Positions 1-8,404 of a stretch of 64,000 bases of DNA are shown here, piece by piece (the stretch's first letter is position 1; every line of letters begins with the position of its first letter). Below the pieces are notes generated by a model, which saw only the letters and a program-made list of their open reading frames with translations, did not search any database and was not told the DNA's origin. A program made the translations under genes and the position numbers. The stretch spans positions 1-64,000 of the forward strand of contig JAJRXK010000069.1 in assembly GCA_024276305.1 (NCBI GenBank), written 5' to 3'. Source of the DNA: Candidatus Krumholzibacteriota bacterium (GTDB lineage Bacteria > Krumholzibacteriota > Krumholzibacteriia > JAJRXK01).

Positions 1-117
1 ATGCCCTGGATCGTCACCGTGGTGGTCAATGGGAGTCCGCAGACCTTCAGCGGTTCCTTCTCACCCGCGAATCTCAACGATCCGCTTCTGGAAATCACTC
101 GAGTCACCATCCCCTAG
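1..117 (+). CDS. C-terminal end of an unknown protein (partial)
   Basis: An open frame enters from the left edge and ends with TAG at 115-117. Its last 38 residues (ending LLEITRVTIP) are visible. The first codon of the window happens to be ATG, but there is no room to see a ribosome binding site, and the peptide reads like the end of a beta-rich protein. It is convergent with the kinase gene whose stop lies at 164. No function can be assigned. Confidence 0.4.
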   Translation: MPWIVTVVVNGSPQTFSGSFSPANLNDPLLEITRVTIP

Positions 118-163
118 GGGCACTGGTCGGGAGTCGGGGCGCGGACCTCCCACGCGCCCCACC

Positions 164-1045
164 TCAGCCCACATAGAGCCGCAGGACTCGGTCCACTTCT
201 GCGGCATAGTGGCCGCCGAAGAGAACGAAGTGGTTGAGCAGATGATAGAGCTGGTAGAGGCCCAGCCGATGACGCCAGCCGGGTCGGAGCGGCCGGACCT
301 CTTGGTAGGCCTCCCACACCCGCGGCGGAAAACCCCCGAAGAGCGCCATCATTCCCAACTCGGCCTCGCGCTCCGCCCAATGGGCCGCCGGATCCACCAA
401 TGCGGCTTCTGCCCCTCTCAAGGCCATGGCATTGCCCGACCAGAGATCACCGTGGATCAGAGACGGACCCTCCGTCTCGCCGATCCACTCGTCGAGGCGC
501 TCGACCAAGGTCTCCAACCGGGACGAAGTGGCCGCCGGCAACCCCCCCGCTCGAGCGAGATCGCCGAGATGCCGGAGACGATGCTGTCCGTAGAACTCGA
601 CCCACGAGGCACTCCGAGGATTGGGCTGGACCGTTCGGCCGCAGTATCCGTCGACCTCGAATCCATAGGACTCGAGAGGTCGAGGGGCGTGCATCTCGGC
701 CAAACCCCGCCCCAGCTTCTCCGCCCACTGCGCGTCGGATGGACCGCGGTCCAGATACTCCAGGATCAAGAAACTTCCCTCCGAGGATCCGTCAGCGAAG
801 CCGAAGACTTCGGGAATCCTCAAGGATGGGGCTGCGGCCTTCAGGGCTCGCAGGCCCGCCGCTTCGGCCTCGAAATGTCCGGGCTGAGCCGAGGCATTCA
901 GTTTGAGAAAGTATCTCTCTCCGTCGACCAGCAGATGATAGGTGGAATGGAAGGACGAAGCTCCGGCGGATTCCCACTCCAGTTCTCTTGCGTCGACCGA
1001 GATTGCACGGCGCATGATCGTCCGCAGACTCTGCTCGCTCAACAT
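164..1045 (-). CDS. Fructosamine/ketosamine-3-kinase family protein
   Basis: A 293-residue kinase of the FN3K family, which phosphorylates the sugar of glycated lysines (fructosamines, and in many bacteria ribulosamines or erythrulosamines) so that the adduct falls off. Visible features are the phosphate-binding lysine in RYFLKLNA (about residue 48), the catalytic loop HGDLWSGN (198-205) and the metal-binding aspartate in LVDPAAHW. Length fits the family (about 290). An ATG 14 codons upstream would overlap the preceding gene. The start at 1045 has a GAGG about 7 bases ahead and leaves an 8-base gap after the phosphatase gene, so I prefer it. It is the last gene of a leftward operon with a low-molecular-weight phosphatase directly before it, a pairing that supports a role in protein deglycation. 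Confidence 0.85.
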   Translation of the reverse strand: MLSEQSLRTIMRRAISVDARELEWESAGASSFHSTYHLLVDGERYFLKLNASAQPGHFEAEAAGLRALKAAAPSLRIPEVFGFADGSSEGSFLILEYLDRGPSDAQWAEKLGRGLAEMHAPRPLESYGFEVDGYCGRTVQPNPRSASWVEFYGQHRLRHLGDLARAGGLPAATSSRLETLVERLDEWIGETEGPSLIHGDLWSGNAMALRGAEAALVDPAAHWAEREAELGMMALFGGFPPRVWEAYQEVRPLRPGWRHRLGLYQLYHLLNHFVLFGGHYAAEVDRVLRLYVG

Positions 1046-1053
1046 GGTAGACC

Positions 1054-1518
1054 TCAGGCCCGGAGACGGTCCAAGAGGCCGCAGCAAGATCGCTGGATCA
1101 TCCTGTAGACCTCCTCGAATCCGTCCGCGCCCGCGTAGTAGGGATCCGGCACTTCATCGCCCGGCAGGGGATCGAAGTCCCTCAGAAGGCGCAGCTCGAG
1201 CCCCTCGCGAGAGCCGAAGCGGGCGTGGAGCTGGCAAAGGTTCTCACGGTCCATGGCCAGGATCCAATCGAAGCGCTCCGCATCTTCTTCGATCACCGGT
1301 CGGGCCCGTTGTTCCGACAGATCGATCCCGTGGCGAAGGGCGACCTCCACCGACCTCGGATCGGGCGCCTCCCCCTCGTGCCAAGCTCCGGTCCCTGCAG
1401 AATCGACTTCGAATTCCGCGGTCAGGCCTTCTTCTTCGATCAAGGAGCGGAAGATCCCTTCCCCCAAGGGAGACCGACAGATATTCCCCATGCATACGAA
1501 GAGGACCCGGCAACTCAT
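1054..1518 (-). CDS. Low-molecular-weight protein tyrosine phosphatase family protein
   Basis: A 154-residue cytoplasmic phosphatase. The N-terminal P-loop CMGNICRSP holds the CX5R signature with the nucleophilic cysteine near residue 9, and the DPYY motif near the C-terminus supplies the general-acid aspartate. The start at 1518 is fixed by a 4-base ATGA overlap with the stop of the upstream gene. Longer upstream starts would run through that gene. Family members act on phosphotyrosine or arginine phosphate. Human LMW-PTP-A also hydrolyses ribulosamine 5-phosphates on proteins, and the neighbouring FN3K homologue makes that activity a real possibility here (inference). Confidence 0.9.
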   Translation of the reverse strand: MSCRVLFVCMGNICRSPLGEGIFRSLIEEEGLTAEFEVDSAGTGAWHEGEAPDPRSVEVALRHGIDLSEQRARPVIEEDAERFDWILAMDRENLCQLHARFGSREGLELRLLRDFDPLPGDEVPDPYYAGADGFEEVYRMIQRSCCGLLDRLRA

Positions 1519-3401
1519 CGGCGATCCAGCTTCTCCAGCATGCGTTGAGCGGCGACATTCTCCGGAGCCAAACGCAGGAGCTCTCTCAATCGCTGGGTCG
1601 CGGCCCCCGGATTCCCGGAGGATTCGAGGAGCCGGGCCAAATTCCACAGCACCTGGGGTTGGGCTGGATCGAGATCGAGAGATCGCTCCAAGAACTCTCG
1701 AGCTTCAGCCGGTCGCGACTGGGCGGCCACGCAATCGGCCAGAGAATTCCACGCTGCCGCAAAGTGGGGCAGGATCCGAGTGACCTCGCGCCACAGGGAT
1801 TCCGCACGCTCGGGATCCTTCAAACCCGACTGGAGAAAGCGAGCCGCCTCATAGATGCGGATTCCATCTCCGGGATGGCGTCGCAGACTCTGGGCGTAGA
1901 TCGGCCAGAGATTCGACAGGTCCTGCTGCCCCAAGAGCGTATCGAGACTCTGCACCTCCGACTTCAAGCGTCCGAGCTGTTCCTCGTGATCACTCTGATT
2001 CACGAATGGAGGAACCCGGGTCTCTGCCATCACCTGCCGCAGCAGGTCCGACCGAGTCCAGGGCGTGTAGGCCAGGTATTGGGCCGTCGCCGACACCGAA
2101 AGACCTCCAGCTTTGTCCGAGCTCTCGGCTGCCGACCAATCCGATCTCGTGGCCGACAACGCCGCCTCCACCGCGGGCCCCAGCGCCGAAGCCACCGCAT
2201 GGTTGCCCCTCAGATCGAGGTGGACATGGTCGAGAAAAAACTCCCGCCCTGCGATTCCGTAGGAGCTTCCTCGATCGAGGTCGGCCGCCACGTCTACGAA
2301 GTGTACCCCCTGCTTCGCGCGATCACGGGCGACTTCGGCAATGATCGATTCGATCCGCGAATCGGCTCGAAAACGCAGCGAATCCAGGTCGCGAGCCCGG
2401 ATCAACTCCTGCCGTCCCACCAGCGTATCTCCCAATGCCAGTTGCAGACGCCCCAGGCGGTAGTGGACTTCGGCGCAGTCCGGAGCCAGCTCCACCGCTG
2501 CGTGCATCTTCTGAGCGGCCCCGCGATAGTCTCCCGACTGCCGCAATTCGAGCTCTTCGCCCAAGATATCCTCGATCTTCGACACGGAGAGCGACGCGAA
2601 GGGAGCAGAGTGACGCAGATTCGTCCCCACTGTCGCAAGCACCACCGGCACACCATTGCTCTTGGCCAGATCGCAAATGGCTTCGAGATTGGATCGGAAA
2701 CTCTCGTAGACGCGGTCCATCGCCGGATCGTCTTCGGCGACCGGCCGATCGACGAAGACCTCCATACCCGTCCCTCGGACCTGCGAGGTCGCCGGCGAGA
2801 ACGCGCCCTTGGCCCGGCGAAGGAGCTGTCCCACCCGACTCTTTCGCATCCAGATCGAAGCCCCCACTCCCAACCGGGGTGGGCTGGTCGAGGTGAAGAC
2901 CGTCCCCGGGCCGAAGGGCCCGGTGACTTCGTTGTTTCCCAGGTAGAGCACGAAGAGATCTGGATCGAGAGCCGTAGCTGCTTCGGCCATCTCCCGCACC
3001 ACGAGAGAGTTGACCTACCGACTGGCAAGGTTCAGGACTTCGATCCGCGACTGGGGATGACGGTTACGCAGCCACTCCTCGAGCATCGGGGCCATGCCGT
3101 AGCTCGGAGCGGGGCTTCCCATCGCCGCCGATCCACCCAGGAGAACCACTCGAACTTCGCCGGCCTGCTTTGCCCGGGGCACGCTGAGAGGCAGAGGTAC
3201 TGGTCGCAGTGGAGGGGGAAAAAAGAGGTCGAAGAAATCTGGATTGATGGTCCAGACATTCCCTCCTTCGACTTCGGCGGAGCGGAACAGGGATCGATCT
3301 TCGCCGGATCCCACTCCGCGCAGAATCCCCTCGAGGACGAAGACGAAGAGAATCGACGCGGCGATCGCGACCAAGAGCCGCCGCCATCCCAGTCGGGCCA
3401 T
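1515..3401 (-). pseudogene. SGNH hydrolase-TPR protein interrupted by an in-frame TAG
   Basis: Read through, this is a 628-codon gene. It has an N-terminal membrane anchor (residues 9-28), the SGNH block I as LLGGSAAMG (Ser 91), block III as LGNNE (about codons 154-158), block V as DHVHL (about codon 390), then TPR-like helices to the end. Codon 129 is TAG (3015-3017), giving an N-terminal piece (3015-3401) and a downstream open frame (1515 to about 3002) in the same frame. The family normally reads N-A-M-x-x-(I/V)-N-S here, and VNSLVVREMA follows the stop directly, so nothing but the one codon is disturbed. The stop separates the catalytic Ser from the Asp-His pair, so without readthrough the enzyme cannot work. 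It lies 4 bases after the PLP enzyme and overlaps the phosphatase by ATGA. It could be a fresh nonsense mutation or an assembly error. Confidence 0.8.
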
Positions 3402-3405
3402 ACCC

Positions 3406-4632
3406 TCAGGCCTTCCAGCGCTTCAGCACGTCCAGAGCGAGGTCGACATCGGCCTCGGTGTGGGCAGCATTGATCTGAAATCGAATGGTGTCGTCCCCCT
3501 TCGGTACCACCGGGAAAGCCAGGCCGACCACCAGAATCCCGCTCTCGTAGAAGTCCATCACCATGTCCTTGGTCTTCTGGCTCTCACGCACCAGTAGAGG
3601 CACGACAGGATGTGGTCCCGGAATGGACTCCATTCCCAACGCCTCGATGCCTTCGCGGAACTGGGCCACCCGCGCATGGAGCTTCGACAAGCGCTGCTGA
3701 CCCTCCTCACTGTCGGCGATCTCCAATGCCACCCGCGCCGCGGCACAATCCGCAACGCTGAGCGGGTTGGTATAAATGTAGGTGTCCGCCCGCTGGCGGA
3801 TCGCCTCGACGACTTCCTCGCTCCCGGCTACGAAGCCCCCGTTGACACCGAAGGCCTTGCCGAAGGTCCCCACCACCACGTCGGCCCGGCTCCCGCAGTG
3901 GTCTTCGGTTCCCCGTCCCCGTGGACCGTAGGCTCCGATCCCGTGGGAATCATCGACGACCGTGACCAGACCTTCTGCGAAGCGATCACGATAGGGCTCG
4001 ATCGCGGCGTGGATTTCCTCCATGGGGGCGTTGTCCCCCCGCATCGAAAAGATTCCGTCGAAGATCACCACCACCCGACGGATGGACGAAGGAACTCCCT
4101 CGAGCGCGGCCACCAGAGCCCCGACATCGTTGTGCGGGTAGATCGCCTTGTTCTCGCGGGGAACATTCGAAATGCGCATCGCTCGAATGATGCAATTGTG
4201 ATTGAGCTCATCGCCGATCCAATAGGTTTCCTTGGTCTGGATGGCCAGAGCCAGCCCCAGATTCGCGGTGTAGGCGGAGTTGAAGATCTTGGCGGCCGGT
4301 CGATCCAGGAAGTCAGCGATGGCGTTCTCGAGCTCGACATGATGAGAGAAGGTACCGTCGATGAAACGTACGGCCCCCGGCCCGACTCCGAATTCCTGGG
4401 CTGCTTCATCCGCTGCTTCCAGCATCCTGGGATCGTGAGAGAGGGAGAGATAACTGTTGGAGTTCATTCGAAGGTAGTCCCGATCGCTGTCCTGCAATCG
4501 ATACCGGGGACCATAAGGAGGTTTCGGTGGGGAATATCCCACAATGACTCTCTCCCGAGCCTTGGCTCGGCCCTCGCCTTCCAGTTTCGACACTTCTCGG
4601 CGCAGCGCCTCGTTGAGCTTCTCCAGCGACAT
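3406..4632 (-). CDS. Alpha-oxoamine synthase family PLP enzyme, glycine C-acetyltransferase-like
   Basis: A 408-residue fold-type I PLP enzyme that would join an acyl-CoA to an amino acid with loss of CoA. Family marks are GPGAVRFIDGT, DELNHNCIIRA, the PLP-contacting VDDSHGIGAYGPRGRG and the Schiff-base lysine in GTFGKAFGVNGG. GPGAVR resembles 2-amino-3-ketobutyrate CoA ligase (Kbl) more than BioF or serine palmitoyltransferase, but no threonine dehydrogenase is near, and the final substrate cannot be read from sequence. First gene of the leftward operon with the SGNH/TPR protein, phosphatase and FN3K-like kinase. A 112-base gap separates it from mutM. The GGAGAAGG run upstream could serve as ribosome binding site. 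Confidence 0.82.
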   Translation of the reverse strand: MSLEKLNEALRREVSKLEGEGRAKARERVIVGYSPPKPPYGPRYRLQDSDRDYLRMNSNSYLSLSHDPRMLEAADEAAQEFGVGPGAVRFIDGTFSHHVELENAIADFLDRPAAKIFNSAYTANLGLALAIQTKETYWIGDELNHNCIIRAMRISNVPRENKAIYPHNDVGALVAALEGVPSSIRRVVVIFDGIFSMRGDNAPMEEIHAAIEPYRDRFAEGLVTVVDDSHGIGAYGPRGRGTEDHCGSRADVVVGTFGKAFGVNGGFVAGSEEVVEAIRQRADTYIYTNPLSVADCAAARVALEIADSEEGQQRLSKLHARVAQFREGIEALGMESIPGPHPVVPLLVRESQKTKDMVMDFYESGILVVGLAFPVVPKGDDTIRFQINAAHTEADVDLALDVLKRWKA

Positions 4633-4744
4633 CGATTCCGCTTCCTTCTCCGTGGTGGTCCCGGTCCTCTCGAAGGAACCATGCTAGTCGGGAGTGGGCC
4701 TGGAGACAAGTCGCCGCACCCCGGAGACCGCGGTTCTCTCGGGA

Positions 4745-5584
4745 TCAACGCTGCACGGAGGGCACCCATGCCGTGGTCCTACCCGCCAACTGCAGAAACT
4801 CGATCGGCTCACCCCGCGCGCTCCGAGCCCCGGCGCGCTTGCCCCACCGACGGTGAAAGAGCCAGGTCCGAGGAAAGCGGTCCTTCTCGGCGTCGACCTC
4901 CACTGCCCGCCGAATGATGCGGGCGAGGACCCGGCCCACTCGACGGGCCTCGGCTTCGCTCAATTCGACGCCCTTCCTCCGAGGATCGATCCGGGCCTGG
5001 TACAGGACCTCATCGGCAATCCAATTCCCCACTCCTGCCACGAAGCCCTGATCCAGGAGCACGCTCTTGAGACATCCCCTACGGCCCCGCAGCCGGAGGG
5101 AAAAATCTCGCGGGGGAAGCATCTCGTAGAGGGGATCGAAGCCCAACTTCGAAATGGGCGCTTCCGCCTCGGGATTCGTTCGCAAGCGAATGCGTCCGAG
5201 GCGGCGGGCATTGGTCATGACCAGCTCTCCCCCACCCTCGAAGTGCAGATGGATCTTGGCGAATCGAGGGGGCCAAAGCGGGCCCTCCCCACCTCGAGGG
5301 CTCGAGACGAGGGGGAGCGCGGCGAGATCCGGTACGCGAAAGGCGCCGGTCATCCCGAAATGGAAAAGAGGATGCGGAGGACGATCGAGGCAGAACCACA
5401 ACTGCTTTCCTCGACGGCGGACCGCCTCGACCCGGCGCCCCACCAGCTGCGCCTCCACCTCTTCAGGGGCGGCGCCGTCGAAGACGATCTCATCGTCGGC
5501 GCACCACACTTGGCGGATCCGGTGACCTTCGGCCACCCGCTCCGCAATGCGTCGACCCCGCTCGACTTCCGGCAATTCGGGCAT
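4745..5584 (-). CDS. mutM: Formamidopyrimidine-DNA glycosylase family (MutM/Fpg), zincless
   Basis: A 279-residue base-excision repair glycosylase/AP lyase for oxidised purines. It begins with the catalytic MPELPEVE (Pro 2 nucleophile, Glu 3), has the lysine region RRRGKQLW, FGMTG, and the helix-two-turn-helix DQGFVAGVGNWIADEVLY with the conserved GN. The C-terminal zinc finger normally built on CxxC...CxxC is absent: the tail from WLFHRRWG to VPSVQR has no cysteine, so this is the zincless-finger type seen in plant Fpg and NEIL1. It could therefore differ in lesion preference from E. coli Fpg. Divergently transcribed from the M1 peptidase with a 100-base shared gap. Confidence 0.88.
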   Translation of the reverse strand: MPELPEVERGRRIAERVAEGHRIRQVWCADDEIVFDGAAPEEVEAQLVGRRVEAVRRRGKQLWFCLDRPPHPLFHFGMTGAFRVPDLAALPLVSSPRGGEGPLWPPRFAKIHLHFEGGGELVMTNARRLGRIRLRTNPEAEAPISKLGFDPLYEMLPPRDFSLRLRGRRGCLKSVLLDQGFVAGVGNWIADEVLYQARIDPRRKGVELSEAEARRVGRVLARIIRRAVEVDAEKDRFPRTWLFHRRWGKRAGARSARGEPIEFLQLAGRTTAWVPSVQR

Positions 5585-5607
5585 CGAAGCCCCTCCTCAG
5601 CTGAAAC

Positions 5608-5637
5608 TTGTCTTGCCACCGCATCGTACTCTACACT
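5608..5637 (+). promoter_or_regulatory. Candidate promoter for the M1 aminopeptidase
   Basis: TTGTCT (5608-5613), an 18-base spacer and TACACT (5632-5637) lie 48 bases ahead of the ATG at 5685, in the gap shared with the divergent mutM gene. Assigned by eye against a sigma70-type consensus only. Confidence 0.35.
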
Positions 5638-5684
5638 CGTCGCCCCCCGAATCGCAGCATCCAACTCTCTCTTCGGAGATCCAC

Positions 5685-8321
5685 ATGAACCGCCGAACTC
5701 TCCCCTGGCTGGGGCTGTGTCTGCTCCTGCTCGCCGTTCAGGCCCAGGCCCAAGATCCCGCCGACGACCCCTTTCGCCTGGGAAGTGTCGTCCGTCCGCT
5801 CTACGAAGACATCGAGCTCAGTGTGGACCCGTCCCTCAACAACTATCGCGGTGAAGTACGGATCGCGATCGAGGTCACCGCTGACATCGATAGTTTCCGG
5901 ATCCACGCCCGGGAGATGACCCTCGAATCGATTGGACTGAATCAGCGCGATGACCGTTGGCGGCTCTCGGCCACCGAAGGAGAATCGGGGCTGCTCACCC
6001 TGCATTCCGACCGGATCATCCCTCGCGGGCGATACGACCTCAGGATCACCTTCTCCAACGACTTCGACACCCGTGCTCACAGCCTCTATCGGCTCGAGTA
6101 CGAGGATATCCCCTACCTCTTCACCCAATTCGAGGCCACCGACGCCCGTGGCGCCTTTCCCTGTTTCGACGAACCCGAGTTCAAGATCCCCTGGCAATTG
6201 GTCCTCACCGCGCCCGCCTCGGATATGGTGCTCTCGAATACTCCGATCGAAACCACGGCGGAATTGGATGGAGGCATGGTCCGGACCACCTTCGAGACGA
6301 CACCTCCTCTCCCGAGCTACCTCCTGGCCATCGCGGTGGGTCCCTTCGACACCGTCGAGGTCCCAGGCATGAAGATCCCCACCCGAGTCGTCTGTGCCCA
6401 GGGAAGAGGTCACCTGGCCCAGACCACCGTCGAGTTGACTCCCCCGATCGTCGATGCCTTGGAGCGCTACTTCGGCCGCGCCTATCCCTACAAGAAGCTC
6501 GACCTCATCGCCGTTCCCGAATTCTGGGCCGGCGCGATGGAGAATCCCGGAGCCATCACCTTCCGTGACACCATCCTCCTCTTGGACCCAGAGTCGGTGA
6601 CCGCGAGTCAGAGGCGACGGCTGGCTTCGGTGAATGCCCATGAGCTGGCCCACCAGTGGTTCGGCAATCTCGTCACCATGCAGTGGTGGGATGACCTCTG
6701 GCTGAACGAGTCCTTTGCAACTTGGCTGGGCAACAAGATCACCGACCAAGTGTTTCCCGAGTTTCATTTGGCGGCGACCTCCGTCGAATCGGCAGAGATG
6801 GCCAAGTCCATCGATGCTCGTGAGAGTACTCGGGCCATCCGCGCGCCGGTCTACGGCAACGAGAACATGGAGAGCATGGACGCGGGGATCACCTATTCGA
6901 AGGGCGCCGCGGTCCTCGGAATGTTCGAATCCTTCCTCGGCGAGGAGACTTTCCAGGAGGGAGTCCGCGGCTACATCTCCGCCAATGCCGAGGGCAATGC
7001 CACCGCAAGCGACCTCTTCGAAGCCCTTGGGCGCGCAAGCGGCATGGACGTCGCCAGCGCGATGTCCACATTCACCGACCAACCGGGCATCCCCAATGTG
7101 CGCGTGAACCAGCTCGGCGATGGACGTCTCGAATTCGTGCAGACTCGCTTCTCGAATTTCGACAAGGAGCTCGCGGCCGAGCGAAACTGGATCATCCCCA
7201 TCGTCTTCCGCTGGTCCGACGGCCACCAGACCCACACTCAACGGCTCTTGCTCTCCGACCGATCCCAGATCGTGGATCTCCCCGGTGGTGCCAACCCTCG
7301 GTGGATCCATCCCAACGATGAGGAGCGAGGATACTACCGTTGGGAATTGGATCCCGATCAACTGCGTTCGCTCGTCGAAGACTCCGCGCAGAACCTGAGT
7401 CTGCGAGAGCGCGTCGCCCTGGTGGGGGTCCTCACCTCGCAGCTCGACGCCGGCCGCCTCGACGGCGGAAGCTACCTGGAGCTATCGCGGGTTCTCTGCG
7501 AAGATTCCGCACCGGAGGTCATCGACGCCGCCTTGGTCTCGTTGAGCGAAGTGCGGGTTGCCTTCGTGACCGACGAGGACCTGCCCGCATTCCAGGAGTA
7601 CGTGAGATCCACCCTACGTCCCATTCTGAAGCGATATGGTCTGAGTGCGCGGGATGGAGAGGACGAAGCGATCAACCTCCTCCGTCCATCGCTGATCCAG
7701 TGGCTGGGTCTCTATGCCGATGATGCCGAAGTCCAGGCCTTCGCCAGAGAGGTCACCGACCGCTATCTGGAGGATCACAGCAGTGTGGACCCCTCGATCG
7801 CCGGCACTTGCCTCCAAGTGGCTGCGCTTCACGGGGGATGGCGTCTCTACAATGCCTTCCGCAAGGGCTTCGAAAGCGCGACGATTCCCGCAGAGAGGAG
7901 CCGGTTCCTGGCTGCAATGGGACACTTCGACGATCACGCCATGCAAGAGGCGGCGCTGCACTACACCCTCCAAGGCCCCACCCGTCCCCAGGAGGTCTTC
8001 ACCATACCCATGGGAGTCGCGCAGACGAACCTGGAGAATCCAGACTTCATGTGGCATTGGTTCCAGCAGAACTTCGACGCGATATCCGAGAAGATTCCGG
8101 AGATGTACCGCGCGTTCCTCCCCTACTTTGCCATGGGTTGCGATGAAGCGCGCGTTGCGGACGCTCGAGAATTCTTCGCCACCAAGAAGGACGACATTCC
8201 GGGATACGAGCGGACACTGGCCAAAGTGGCCGAGCAAATCACCCATTGCGCCCAAATGCGAGAGAGGGAGAGCTCGTCCGTTCGGAACTACCTCCAGGAC
8301 TGGCAGCAAGGCGGTCGTTGA
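5685..8321 (+). CDS. Exported M1 family aminopeptidase
   Basis: An 878-residue zinc aminopeptidase. A signal peptide (residues 1-22, ending AQAQA) sends it out of the cytoplasm. The N-terminal saddle domain leads to the substrate-anchoring GAMEN motif (283-287) and the zinc site HELAHQWFGN with its distal NESF glutamate (His 319, His 323, Glu 342). The C-terminal third is the helical ERAP1-like domain. The start at 5685 has GGAG 6 bases upstream and places the signal peptide at the front. Longer in-frame starts lack this. It probably trims peptides in the periplasm. The Tat amidase follows after 83 bases on the same strand and may be cotranscribed. Confidence 0.93.
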   Translation: MNRRTLPWLGLCLLLLAVQAQAQDPADDPFRLGSVVRPLYEDIELSVDPSLNNYRGEVRIAIEVTADIDSFRIHAREMTLESIGLNQRDDRWRLSATEGESGLLTLHSDRIIPRGRYDLRITFSNDFDTRAHSLYRLEYEDIPYLFTQFEATDARGAFPCFDEPEFKIPWQLVLTAPASDMVLSNTPIETTAELDGGMVRTTFETTPPLPSYLLAIAVGPFDTVEVPGMKIPTRVVCAQGRGHLAQTTVELTPPIVDALERYFGRAYPYKKLDLIAVPEFWAGAMENPGAITFRDTILLLDPESVTASQRRRLASVNAHELAHQWFGNLVTMQWWDDLWLNESFATWLGNKITDQVFPEFHLAATSVESAEMAKSIDARESTRAIRAPVYGNENMESMDAGITYSKGAAVLGMFESFLGEETFQEGVRGYISANAEGNATASDLFEALGRASGMDVASAMSTFTDQPGIPNVRVNQLGDGRLEFVQTRFSNFDKELAAERNWIIPIVFRWSDGHQTHTQRLLLSDRSQIVDLPGGANPRWIHPNDEERGYYRWELDPDQLRSLVEDSAQNLSLRERVALVGVLTSQLDAGRLDGGSYLELSRVLCEDSAPEVIDAALVSLSEVRVAFVTDEDLPAFQEYVRSTLRPILKRYGLSARDGEDEAINLLRPSLIQWLGLYADDAEVQAFAREVTDRYLEDHSSVDPSIAGTCLQVAALHGGWRLYNAFRKGFESATIPAERSRFLAAMGHFDDHAMQEAALHYTLQGPTRPQEVFTIPMGVAQTNLENPDFMWHWFQQNFDAISEKIPEMYRAFLPYFAMGCDEARVADAREFFATKKDDIPGYERTLAKVAEQITHCAQMRERESSSVRNYLQDWQQGGR

Positions 8322-8404
8322 CGCCAGACGCTGAGAGCGTCACCCTGCGGTGGCGCTCTCTCCTCGAGCCTGTGGACTCTCCCCCACCCAACGAGGTCGA
8401 TTCC

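Noticed and set aside
942-3473. An 843-codon open frame on the plus strand
   Set aside because: It runs antisense through the phosphatase and SGNH/TPR genes. Its protein is Arg/Ser/Pro-rich with no domain, as expected of a mirror frame in G+C-rich DNA.
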